Shown here: piece after piece, positions 1 to 8,296 of the stretch | Numbering within the stretch: the stretch's first letter is position 1 | Layout of the letters: every line of letters begins with the position of its first letter | Source: Nocardioides panacis | GTDB taxonomy: Bacteria > Actinomycetota > Actinomycetes > Propionibacteriales > Nocardioidaceae | Reading direction: 5' to 3' | Length of the DNA: 64,000 nt | Assembly: GCF_019039255.1 (NCBI RefSeq) | Contig: NZ_CP077062.1 | Coordinates: 1,736,001-1,800,000 of the forward strand | Made by a program: the position numbers and the translations under genes | Notes under the pieces: model-generated | Seen by the model: the letters and a program-made list of their open reading frames with translations, nothing else | Databases searched by the model: none | Told to the model about the DNA's origin: nothing

Positions 1-1
1 G

Positions 2-772
2 CCGACGGCCGACACCAGCGTGGCCGCGCGAAGACTTCGATCCGGCGTGGGCGCGCCTGAACTCGCGTCATTTCGAGTCGCCATCGTCGGATGCGGTGCG
101 GTGGGGTCCGCCATGGTGGACCTGCTCTTCCGCAACGGCGTGACCCGGCAGATCCTTCTCGACCCCGACCGGCTGCGACCGGGCAACGTGATCCGGCACC
201 TCGCGGACGACCGCCACGTGGGTCTGCACAAGGTCCACGCAACCCGCCAACGACTGGGGGAGGTCGGCCTGGTCGTCGATGACGTCGACGCCCGGGTGGA
301 CGCCATCGGCAGCCCCGGTTCCGCGCTCCTGCTGATGGACGAGGTCGACGCAGTGGTCGATGCGACCGGCGACGAATGGACCACCGCGCTGCTCCGCTGG
401 GCGGCAGAGTCGACCCAGACCACCGTCGTGTCCGCCGCCGTACAAAGGGAAGGTGGGATCGCCCGCGCTGATCGTTTCCCCGCGCCCGTCGGCGACTACC
501 TTCCCTCGGTACCTCTCCGCACCGATCTTCCGGCTCCCGGGCGTGAACATGGATGCGGCGACGCCGTGTCGAACACGCCACCCTCCGCGGTCGTCGCCGC
601 CGCCACTCTGGGGGTGGAGCTCCTGCTGGCCGGGCTCTCCGGCGTTTCGGCGACGCCGGCCTCGCTTCTGCGGGTGCTGCAACCGCAACCCGATGCGCCC
701 TACGACCGCCTGACGATGCTCACCTCGCCGCCAGCCGCACAGGACCCTCCGGTGACGGGTGCACCTCGGTGA
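2..772 (+). CDS. Cap2-like E1 (ThiF) activating enzyme, 5' end outside window
   Basis: ThiF/E1 adenylation domain. A GxGxxG nucleotide-binding loop (VGCGAVGS) is followed by the acidic LDPDRL and the N-x-x-R-H segment (GNVIRH) typical of E1-like enzymes, then VVDATGDEWTT and a Cys in EHGCGD that may be the transfer cysteine. The frame is open to the window edge, so the GTG at 20 is probably internal and an upstream E2-like part, as in CBASS Cap2, may be missing from view. In CBASS, Cap2 conjugates the cyclase (CD-NTase) through its C-terminus and primes it. The gene ends 9 bp before a JAMM peptidase gene, followed by a nuclease-SAVED gene; that context is why I prefer Cap2 over a ThiF of cofactor synthesis. 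The E2 part and the cyclase cannot be checked here. Confidence 0.8.
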   Translation, partial: PTADTSVAARRLRSGVGAPELASFRVAIVGCGAVGSAMVDLLFRNGVTRQILLDPDRLRPGNVIRHLADDRHVGLHKVHATRQRLGEVGLVVDDVDARVDAIGSPGSALLLMDEVDAVVDATGDEWTTALLRWAAESTQTTVVSAAVQREGGIARADRFPAPVGDYLPSVPLRTDLPAPGREHGCGDAVSNTPPSAVVAAATLGVELLLAGLSGVSATPASLLRVLQPQPDAPYDRLTMLTSPPAAQDPPVTGAPR

Positions 773-781
773 GGACCAGTC

Positions 782-1264
782 ATGGCTGACCGCGGAGCGG
801 CCGGCGGCCCCTTGCGCGTCGCGATCACGGGTCCGGCCCTGAGCGAGATGCGCGACCAGGATCGGGCCGCGAATGACACCGAGATCGGTGGTCTGCTTCT
901 CGGTTGGTGGGCCCCCGGCACGATCATCGTGCGGCACGCAATCGTGGTCCGCGACCCTCGCTCGACCGGCACGTCGTGGACGCGGCGGCCGCGGCAGTCC
1001 CGTCGTGCGTTGGCGGATGCTCTCGCGATATTCGAGCATCCATTGCTCGGCTACGTCGGGGACTGGCACTGCCACCCACAGGTCTGCGCTGCCAGCGACC
1101 GAGATCTCGCGTCGCTGCAGCGCACCTCACGGCAGTACCGCTCTCCACTCGCCTTGATCGTGTCCCTGCCCGACGGCACCTGCGACACCAGGGCCGCCCA
1201 AGACGGCATGCTGGTCCCCGTGACCACGGATGATCGACCTGTCCTCGCAGCCGGGGACGCGTGA
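782..1264 (+). CDS. Cap3-like JAMM/MPN metalloprotease of CBASS
   Basis: 160-aa JAB/MPN-domain isopeptidase. All JAMM metal and catalytic residues are visible: Glu34 in DTEIGGLLLG, then H96-x-H98-P99 with Ser105 and Asp108 in WHCHPQVCAASDRD, which is the exact HxHPx5SxxD spacing. In type II CBASS, Cap3 cleaves the conjugates made by Cap2 and so tempers the priming of the cyclase. It starts with an ATG 9 bp after the E1 gene and is followed at 1 bp by the nuclease-SAVED gene, so the three look like one transcript. Eukaryote-like deubiquitinase systems such as Bil also pair E1 and JAB proteins, but they do not carry a SAVED effector, so CBASS is the better reading. Confidence 0.85.
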   Translation: MADRGAAGGPLRVAITGPALSEMRDQDRAANDTEIGGLLLGWWAPGTIIVRHAIVVRDPRSTGTSWTRRPRQSRRALADALAIFEHPLLGYVGDWHCHPQVCAASDRDLASLQRTSRQYRSPLALIVSLPDGTCDTRAAQDGMLVPVTTDDRPVLAAGDA

Positions 1265-1265
1265 C

Positions 1266-2735
1266 ATGGCACTTCCGGCACGGGCGGCCGCGTTGCGCGG
1301 CGACGACCTCCAGCATGCTGTGGGCTGGTACTGGGCGGTCTGCGCCTACCAGGACCCGGAGATCACCTCCGTCAGCATCGAAGACCGCGACGGGGGGTCC
1401 TTTGACGACGTGGTGGTGAGGAGGGTCAGCACGGCGCATCGGCTGTTGCAGGTCAAGAACTCGAACTTCGGCGGCACGTTGATCGACGACAAGTGGCTGC
1501 TCGCCACTTCGTCGTCGTCCGAGAGGGCGCGCAGCCCGCTGCAGCACTTCTTTGACACCTGGAAGGCGTGGCGCGACTCGGGGGAGCCCTTCGACCTCGA
1601 ACTGCTGAGCACCCGCGGGTTCGACCCAGCGCACCAGATCCTCGGCGAGCACAGGGATCTCCTGACTCACCAGGTCGATGTGCAGAGAATCCTCGATGCC
1701 AGCGGCGCCAGTCGGCTGGGAAAGGCGCGGCTGCTGTGGCAGGAGCACCTCAACATCAGCGCGTTCGAGCTGGTCGCGTTCTTGTCCGCCGTTCGCTTCC
1801 GGTACGCCGGCAACGAGAACGACTGGGACGAGAAGAGCGCCCTGCGGATGCAGCTCAACGGGCTTAGACACGACCGCGAGGCGCTCACGATGGGCCGCGC
1901 CCTGGTCAGGAACTGGGTGAAGCTCGGGTCGGGCGAGCAGTCCCGCGACGAGATTAGAGCCCAGATTCACGAGAGCCGCCTTCAGGCGACCGACGCCGTC
2001 CTGCACCTGGTCGTGCACGGAATCGACCGGGAACGGGGGCCGGCGCCGGCGACCGTCGAGATCGACCTGTTGGACCTCTACGTCGGTGACGATCCGCAAC
2101 GACGGCATCGCCTGGTGGACGATGCCGCCTGGGAAGAGGTACGCGTCCGCGTTCGTGCGGCGGTCGAGATGCTCGAGTCGCTCGGTCCCCGCACGGTGCG
2201 CGTGGTCGGGAAGATGCGCTTACCTGTCTGGTTCCTGTTGGGGGCCGAGCTGGCGGCGACCCGGGGTTGGGTCCTCGAGACTGAGCGCTCCGGGGTGGCG
2301 TGGAGCACGATCTCCCCGCCGGCTTCTGACCGCGAGCACGTCGTCCCGCAATCGAACGCCGGTTCGCTGTCGTCGGGCTCGCGGCTCGCAGTTGCTGTCT
2401 CGCTGACCCACCCCGTCGGTGACGATGCGCGGTACTTCCTGCGGGCCGCAGGCTGGCAGGACATCCCGATCCTCGAGCTGGACCCGCCCGCGGGAACGGA
2501 GGTTGGGCACTACTCCGTCGGCACCGCGAACTGGCTCGTGGACTGGGCTCGTGCCGCCCGAGCCGCGATACGGCAGGCAGTGACGGCGTCCGGCGCCATC
2601 GAGGTGCACCTGTTCATAGCGGCCCCCGCCCAGGCCGCGCTCTTCCTGGGGCACTTCTGGAACATGTTGCCGGCGACGGTGGTGTACGAGTTCGACCCCG
2701 CGACTTCCTCATACTTCTCCACCGTGCGGGTCTAG
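1266..2735 (+). CDS. Cap4-like CBASS effector: dsDNA nuclease fused to SAVED sensor
   Basis: 489-aa two-domain protein. The N-terminal part (about 1-220) looks like a PD-(D/E)xK nuclease: E39, then FDDVVV (D47/D48), then LQVKN (Q62-V-K64), the arrangement of DUF4297/Cap4 nucleases. The C-terminal part (about 250-489) looks like a SAVED domain: VVGKMRLPVWFLLGAELA in the middle, and near the end VHLFIAAPAQAALFLG followed by VVYEFD. In characterised Cap4 proteins SAVED binds a cyclic oligonucleotide and this releases non-specific dsDNA cleavage, killing the infected cell. The ATG at 1266 lies 1 bp after the peptidase stop; an in-frame ATG at 1230 would overlap that gene. The effector here follows the E1 and JAMM genes. 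Ligand specificity cannot be read from the sequence. Confidence 0.85.
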   Translation: MALPARAAALRGDDLQHAVGWYWAVCAYQDPEITSVSIEDRDGGSFDDVVVRRVSTAHRLLQVKNSNFGGTLIDDKWLLATSSSSERARSPLQHFFDTWKAWRDSGEPFDLELLSTRGFDPAHQILGEHRDLLTHQVDVQRILDASGASRLGKARLLWQEHLNISAFELVAFLSAVRFRYAGNENDWDEKSALRMQLNGLRHDREALTMGRALVRNWVKLGSGEQSRDEIRAQIHESRLQATDAVLHLVVHGIDRERGPAPATVEIDLLDLYVGDDPQRRHRLVDDAAWEEVRVRVRAAVEMLESLGPRTVRVVGKMRLPVWFLLGAELAATRGWVLETERSGVAWSTISPPASDREHVVPQSNAGSLSSGSRLAVAVSLTHPVGDDARYFLRAAGWQDIPILELDPPAGTEVGHYSVGTANWLVDWARAARAAIRQAVTASGAIEVHLFIAAPAQAALFLGHFWNMLPATVVYEFDPATSSYFSTVRV

Positions 2736-2782
2736 CACCGAACGCACCGGCAGTGTCCGTCTGTTCTGAGCCGCCCGGACCT

Positions 2783-4621
2783 TCAGAAGTGGCGGCGGTA
2801 TCCCGCGAGCTCCTCGCGGTAGCTGTCCAGGGTGGCGTCGAGGTCCGTGTCCACGGAGAGCAGGTCCAGCCAGGCGGCCGGGTCGTGCGCGCGCTGGAGC
2901 TCGCCGAGGAACCGGACCTCGGCGTCCGGCACGAGGTCGTTCTCGACCCGGCGCCAGGCGAGCTCGCCCGCGTAGGTGCCCGGGATCGGGTAGCCGGCCG
3001 CCGGGTGGTCGCGGAGCACGTGTTGCAGCAGGCCCCACCGGTACTCGAAACCGTGGAAGGCCGCCCGGAAGTCCACCGGGTCGGGCAGCCACGGGTCGAA
3101 CAGGTCGCGCAGGTCGATCTCCAGCAGCCGGCTGACCGGGAACCGGGACGGCTGCTTCGCCCAGCGGGGGAGCGCGTTGACGACCTCCTTGTCCCAGACG
3201 CGGTCGTAGTGCAGCCCGTGGGTCGCCGGGAGCGGGTCGCCTTGGTGGTGGGGGCGTCGGACCCGTGTCTCGGTGCTCAGCCGGATCAGCAGTCGGTCGC
3301 GTCCGGTCACCGTGGTCGCGATGCCGGCGGCGGCGAGGAAGAGCAGCGCCGGGGTGTGCTGGGCGGCGTCGATGGACTGGTTCCAGGTGCCGGGCGGGTC
3401 GGATCGCAGGTTGACCAAGGTCTGCAGGACCTCGACCCAGAGGTCGTCGTGAAAGCCCTCCCGGTCGTGCCGGATGCCGGTGAGGGCGAGCCGCAGCAGC
3501 GGGGTGGTGGCCGCCCGGTAGTCGTCGTAGAGGTGCTGCAGGTGGGCGGCGTCGGAGGCCGGGACGTAGACGCTGTTCCGGGCGACCGCCCGCCGGACCG
3601 GGGTCAGCGCGTCGAAGACGAGGTCGTGCACGTCGATGCGCCGGGACGGGTCCAGCAGGTGCCGCTTCAACCGGGTCACCGCCATGTCCGTGGACAGCGG
3701 TGGCTCGGCCAGGGTGTCGAGATCCTCCACGTGGTCGGCCAGCCGGGTGAACAGGGTGTCGGCCGAGTCTGCCGGCACGAGCACGCCCCGCAGGCCGGCC
3801 AGGAGTCGCCGGGCGCCCTCGACCCGGCAGCTGCGGCTGTCCCAGTACAGCGGGTACCGGCGGGAGGTGCCGCGCTCGATGGCCCGGACCAGGGCCGTGT
3901 CCGTGGCCGCGGACCAGCCGGAGACGAGCAGGCCGTACTCGCTGAACACCTGGTCGAGCAGGCGGTTCCACGGCTCCGGGTAGACGTCGAGCTCCGTCGG
4001 TGTGTTCCGGCTGCCGAGATCCAGATAGTCGCCGTGCAGCTTGACCACCGTCACCGTCGCGTGCGCGAAGGGGGCGGCTCCCGCCACGGCATCCGGGTGG
4101 GCGATGACCTGCGGCGCGATCCCGGCCTCTTCGAGTGCTCGTTCGGTGAGCCGGTCGAAGTTGGTGGTGATGATCACCCGGACCGTGCCGCGGGCAACCA
4201 GCCGGGCCAACGCCCGGTGCGCGGCGCTGGGTGTCTTCCTGCCCTCCTGCACATCCTCGGCGGTCGGCTCGAAGTAGGCCTTGAGCAGCCCCTGTCGGGC
4301 CGCCTGGGTGGGCGCGACCCGTTCAAGCAAGGTGGCGTAGGTCAGCTCGCCCTCACCGTGCCGGGACCACCATGCCTCCGGGTCGGCGACCGCGGCCGTG
4401 ACCGCATCCGCGTCGTCCGGGTCCTCCAGCGTGGCAAGCCTCCCCACCAGATCCTCCACGATCTGCCGGGCAGTAGGCAGGTGCGCCCCGGTCGACACCC
4501 CGGACCCGAGCAGGACCGCGTAGACACCGGGCTGGGCGTGCATGCCCAGGGCCAGCAGGAGCGAGGCGTCCAGTCCCGCACCCACGGCGGTGGAGGCAGG
4601 GTCGGGTGCCGGTGTCGTCAT
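2783..4621 (-). CDS. SIR2-domain defence protein (predicted NADase)
   Basis: 612-aa protein with an N-terminal SIR2-like domain and a long C-terminal part I do not recognise. Visible SIR2 motifs are LLGSGVS (39-43), IITTNFDRL with TTNFD at 152-156, VKLHGD with His196, and VSGWSAATD (235-241). In phage-defence proteins of this type (ThsA, DSR and related systems) the SIR2 domain degrades NAD+ after infection is sensed; that is a family inference. The long open frame continues upstream to 4957, but the ATG at 4621 starts where the SIR2 sequence becomes protein-like. It is convergent with the CBASS effector (47-bp gap), which suggests a defence island of independent modules, not one operon. A partner gene is not evident. 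Confidence 0.75.
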   Translation of the reverse strand: MTTPAPDPASTAVGAGLDASLLLALGMHAQPGVYAVLLGSGVSTGAHLPTARQIVEDLVGRLATLEDPDDADAVTAAVADPEAWWSRHGEGELTYATLLERVAPTQAARQGLLKAYFEPTAEDVQEGRKTPSAAHRALARLVARGTVRVIITTNFDRLTERALEEAGIAPQVIAHPDAVAGAAPFAHATVTVVKLHGDYLDLGSRNTPTELDVYPEPWNRLLDQVFSEYGLLVSGWSAATDTALVRAIERGTSRRYPLYWDSRSCRVEGARRLLAGLRGVLVPADSADTLFTRLADHVEDLDTLAEPPLSTDMAVTRLKRHLLDPSRRIDVHDLVFDALTPVRRAVARNSVYVPASDAAHLQHLYDDYRAATTPLLRLALTGIRHDREGFHDDLWVEVLQTLVNLRSDPPGTWNQSIDAAQHTPALLFLAAAGIATTVTGRDRLLIRLSTETRVRRPHHQGDPLPATHGLHYDRVWDKEVVNALPRWAKQPSRFPVSRLLEIDLRDLFDPWLPDPVDFRAAFHGFEYRWGLLQHVLRDHPAAGYPIPGTYAGELAWRRVENDLVPDAEVRFLGELQRAHDPAAWLDLLSVDTDLDATLDSYREELAGYRRHF

Positions 4622-4749
4622 GGGCACCGACCGTAGCGACCCCCGCCGACAGGCGCTGCCCCGACCCGCGTCCATGACCGTGCCGTCACCCGGACCGTCG
4701 AGGTCTCGCCCAGGGTCCGGGGTCCAGGTCGGAAGCAAGGGAGTCGGGA

Positions 4750-7668
4750 TCAGGGCCGGTCTCGGTACGCGTCGTAGGGCACTGCGGGCCAGGGGACCCC
4801 GGCCCGGTCGCGGCGGCAGCGGCTGCAGATCGCCCCGGAGACCTCTCGCAGCCGGGAGGGCGAGAGCCGGTGGTGACCGCAGAACTCGCAGGTCCGCAGC
4901 CGCAGGCCGTCCGGGGTGAGCTGCCAGTCCTGCGCAAACCGGGACCGTTTCAGCCATCGGCGGAAGTCGTCGCGGTGTTCCTCCGGCACCGGGAGCCGGT
5001 CAAACCCGAGAAACCCGGTGCGTCCGGCGGCCGGGTAGCATCCGGCGGCTCGAGGGGACGCGGGATGCAGCCAGGCCGGGCGGGTGGAGACCGGTCCCAC
5101 GACGTAGAGGGCATGCAGCCGGCGGAGCAGCTGGATAGGCTCGCCGGTGCGCCGGGACAGGGCGGGAAGCTGACCCAGGGTGAGGGGTGGGCCGGCTAGG
5201 AGCGGCAGCATCGGGTAGGCCGGTGACCTGGTGACCCCGGCGCCGCGGCGGCGGGCCAGTTGCGGGGCGACGATCTGGAGCTCGAGCCTCAGCAGCCGGG
5301 GGTCCCGGACGTTGACGAGCGGGACGGGAGCGTCCGGCTCGAGGCCGAGGGCGACCCGCAGCGCAGGCAGCCAGGTCCGGAACCCGGATCCCGCCAGCGT
5401 CCGGAAGGAAGCACCGTGGGTCCGCATCCGGCTGACCCAGTCCGTCAGCTTCTCGGCGGTCCGGTCCACCTTGGTGTGCCGGGGCGCGAGCGTCTTGGTG
5501 CCCGAGAAGGGCACGATCCAGGTCCGGGCCTCCTCATGGAACGACAGCGTGCCGGACCACCGCAGGGTGCCGCTGCGGGGGAGGTGGTCCATGGCGGACC
5601 GATCCCAGGCGACCTCGATGGTGAGCGGGCCCGCGCCGGAGAGCAGCAGCTCGCGGAACGTCACGTTGGTCGGGTCGCGGAGCGCCGCCAGGAACTCCAG
5701 GAGCCGTCCGAGCGGGATGCCGCGCAGGATCGGCCCCCGCGCCGCCCGCAGCGAGGCCTCCCGCACCTCCAACTCGCTGACCAGATGCTTGCGCTGGGCG
5801 ACGATCTGCTTGTAGTCGGCGTTGACGGCACGGAGCCCCTCCCCGTCGAGGTACCGGAGCTTCGCCTTGTAGCGGGCCTCTTCCCCCCTCGGTCTGCCGG
5901 ATCCGGCGTCCCAGGGCCGCGATCTCGGCCTGGTCGGCTTGCACCGTGGACTCGTGCGCGGCGAGCAGGGGCCGCAACGTGTCGCGGTGGGCGATGAAGC
6001 CCTCCACGATGGACAGGGCCAGGTCGTAGTGGTCCAGGGGCGGGATCGGGTCCCCGTAGATGCCCAGCCGCTCCCAGCCGTGCGGCTGGAAGACGTAGTA
6101 GCGCACCTGGCCCTGCACCCCCGGCACCCCGTGCGCCGCGAGCCGGCCCGGTCCGCGGTGCGTGCTGACGGGCCAGGACGAGAATCCGCAGCCCGCGGTG
6201 TTCCGGGGCCTGGTGCGTCCGCGTTCCCGTCGTCGGGTGATCCGCTCGTAGTCCTCGCGGGTCAGCCAGGTGCCGCTGCGGGGGTAGAACCCCTCGATGA
6301 CATGGTCGGTGCCGTCGATCGCGAGACCGGCGAGCACGATCTTGCCGGTGTAGTAGGCGTCGAGATGGTCCAGGATCGACGCGCAGATGCCCCGGGCGTT
6401 GCTGCGGCCGGACTCGGCGTAGCGCTGGTACCCCTGGGCGGGTTCCCGGCCCAGACGGTGGAGGCCCGGGGAGCGGTACCCGCGGGCGATCAGCTCGTCG
6501 GCGCAGTGCTCGTAGTCCCAGCCGGGTCGGCCGTACATGCTCAGGAACCACTGGACGTTCGCCACCTGGTTGACCAGCGTCTCGCCGCGCAGGACGGCGT
6601 CCACCACGCGCCCGGCGGTGACCTCGTGCGGATACGGCCGGTAGCCCACCAGCTGGGCTGCGCTCCCGGGGGCGCTCCCGGGGGCGGTCTCGTCGGGGGG
6701 CTCGTCGGGGGGGCTCGTCGGGGGGTTCGTCGGGGGGGTTCGTCGAGGTACAGGAACTGTTCGGGCCGCGCGCGGGCCCATCGGGGCGCCGTGGTGTCGG
6801 GGTCTGCTGGAAAGGGTGCCTGGCCGGGGGCGGGTCGTCCGCGGTCCGAGAGTGACCGCAGGTAGGCGGTCTCGGTGCCCGGCGGGGGAGTGCGGTTACC
6901 GCCGAACCGGACCCGGCCGTCCACGAATCGATTGCCGACCTGGGAGATCCGCGGCGTGTCGATGCGGTGGGAGAAGAACTTGGCCTCCTTCATGCCGGCC
7001 TTGCCGGTCTGCCAGAGCTTCTCCTCCAGCTCATCCCCGAACGGGATCGGCGGGTCGTTGTCGCCGAAGTACATCCAGGACAAGATGCCTTTGCGTTCGC
7101 GCAGTGCCTCCAGGTTGTTGATGAACACGCCGGCCGCGGCCGCTCTGCGGAGGCCGCGGGTTCCTTCGTGCAACGCGGTCAACGTCACGTCCTGGCTGTA
7201 GATGGTCTCGGCGAGGTCGTCGGAGACCGGATTGGACTTGCGGAGGTCGCCGAGCTTGACCCGGCTGCCGGTGGACAGGTGGATCAGCAGGTTCGGGGCC
7301 AACCGGAGGAGCAGCACGCGGGCTTTGAGTGGTTTGTCGGTGGCGACGTCGAGCCCGCCGTCGATCTCGACGCCGCGGAGCCGCAGGTCCTCGGCGAGTG
7401 CCTCCTCGGAGGGCAGCAGGTGGCGGACGTCCACCACCCGCTGGGCGAGCCAAAGCGCCGTGTTGTGGCAGTTCTCCGCGGCCGCCTTCGCCCCAGCGGG
7501 GCCGGACAGCACGCTGTTCGCGCCTTCCAGCAGGATCACTCCGCCGTGCTCGAGCGGTCGGCGCAGGTCGCTGGGGCACGGGTCTAGGAGGATCGCCCCG
7601 TACAGAGGTGGTCCGGTGCCGGGGGCGACCGCGCTCGAAGGCAGCGGGCGGTGCGGATCGGTGCTCAT
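4750..7668 (-). CDS. Large atypical serine-recombinase-like protein (frameshifted as sequenced)
   Basis: Three successive minus-strand frames join into one protein of about 971 aa if one G is removed from each of the G7 runs at 6707-6713 and 6732-6738 and from the G6 run at 5883-5888. The joined protein then has a perfect PPDE repeat and continuous coding. The N-terminal third resembles the end of a resolvase catalytic domain (EAKFFSHRI, then VGNRFVDGRVRFGGN). Next comes a recombinase-like domain (GRVVDAVLRGE; ICASILDHLDAYYTGKIVLAG), then a coiled coil, a long C-terminal region and a four-Cys ribbon (CEFCGHH...ICSRCRR). The usual N-terminal Y-x-R-x-S motif is not visible, so the active site may be degenerate or misassigned. 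Its place between defence genes and a tRNA fits an integrase for the island. The family call is a hand judgement. Confidence 0.5.
6689..6744. repeat. 12-13-bp tandem repeat with variable G6/G7 runs
   Basis: Four to five copies of (c/t)tcgtcg followed by runs of six or seven G. With 12-bp units the minus strand encodes a PPDE repeat linking the catalytic-like and recombinase-like parts of the recombinase-like protein. The two 13-bp units (G7 at 6707-6713 and 6732-6738) together shift the frame by two. Confidence 0.85.
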
Positions 7669-7681
7669 CAGGAAGGTCCTT

Positions 7682-7702
7682 TACTACGCGGTGAGCGTAG
7701 TA
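7682..7702. promoter_or_regulatory. Perfect palindrome, candidate operator between divergent genes
   Basis: TACTACGC, five bases, then GCGTAGTA: two exact 8-bp arms. It lies 13 bp upstream of the recombinase-like start (7668, minus) and 13 bp upstream of the ATG at 7716 (plus), so it could control both. A repressor site is the natural reading; no regulator gene is obvious in the window. Confidence 0.55.
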
Positions 7703-7715
7703 CAGGATGCCGAGC

Positions 7716-8213
7716 ATGACGGTTTGGTTGGTCGTCGCGGGCCGGCGCTCGGATCTGCCGCCGCGCTGCTGGTGTGTTCCGGGAGCGCGGGGGCAGTACT
7801 ACGGGGGGCCACCGGGCGCGGCCCGCCCCGCGCCCGGTGGCAGCCTGGTGCGAGCCGTGCGCGAGAGCCGGGCGGTCGAGCTGCGGCTGGTGGCCGGGGC
7901 CGGCTTGGGTCGTGTGCTCGGGCGGGCCCAGGTGCGGGCGCTGTTGCTCGCCCCGCCACCGGTCTTGGTCCGGATCACCGTGGGTCCCGATCATTTCGAC
8001 CCGGGGGACCGCTTGGACCGGGCTCTGCTCCGGGTGTTGGCGCTCGCCGCGGCACCGGACCGGTCCGGGCCGCGCTCGGGGCCGTCCCCGTTGTCGGCGT
8101 CGGTCTGCACGGACAGCGACCCGACGACGCGGCCGTCCTCGAACGCCATCTTGATCAGGTCGGGCACGCTGAGCCCGGGCGCACCGGTGGCGACCAGCCG
8201 TCCCCGTGCCTGA
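7716..8213 (+). CDS. Hypothetical protein, divergent from the recombinase-like gene
   Basis: 165-aa ORF that I do not recognise. Its first 120 residues look protein-like (AVELRLVAGAGLGRVLG; RALLRVLALAAA) and use mostly G/C-ending codons. The last 40 residues look like the antisense of the opposite-strand ORF at 7991-8296. AGGA at 7704-7707 sits 8 bp before the ATG at 7716, which favours this start over the ATG at 7707. The true stop may lie earlier if an indel is present, as elsewhere in this window. It may belong to the island, perhaps as a regulator or accessory factor of the recombinase-like gene, but nothing in the sequence shows this. Confidence 0.4.
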   Translation: MTVWLVVAGRRSDLPPRCWCVPGARGQYYGGPPGAARPAPGGSLVRAVRESRAVELRLVAGAGLGRVLGRAQVRALLLAPPPVLVRITVGPDHFDPGDRLDRALLRVLALAAAPDRSGPRSGPSPLSASVCTDSDPTTRPSSNAILIRSGTLSPGAPVATSRPRA

Positions 8214-8296
8214 CGGCTGGCCGGCGATGGTCGGGGAGGGGTGGCCCTGGTGTCGGCCGACTCGGGCCCCCTCGCTTCGTTCGCTGCTCGGGCCAT
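7991..8296 (-). CDS. Small hypothetical protein
   Basis: 101-aa ORF. A central segment (LVATGAPGLSVPDLIK, followed by MAFEDGRVVGSLSVQTDAD) uses almost only G/C-ending codons, which suggests real coding on the minus strand. Its ATG overlaps the stop of the preceding minus ORF by one base (TGATG), a sign of translational coupling. The last third is low complexity and antisense to the plus ORF ending at 8213; one of the two tails is probably not real. No family recognised. Confidence 0.4.
   Translation of the reverse strand: MARAANEARGPESADTRATPPRPSPASRQARGRLVATGAPGLSVPDLIKMAFEDGRVVGSLSVQTDADNGDGPERGPDRSGAAASANTRSRARSKRSPGSK

Noticed and set aside
7668-7994. Minus ORF ending in the recombinase-like start (TGATG overlap), which could be a third coupled gene
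   Set aside because: Its product is rich in His, Gln, Pro and Arg like an antisense frame, while the plus ORF has a normal hydrophobic pattern. The overlap may be chance.
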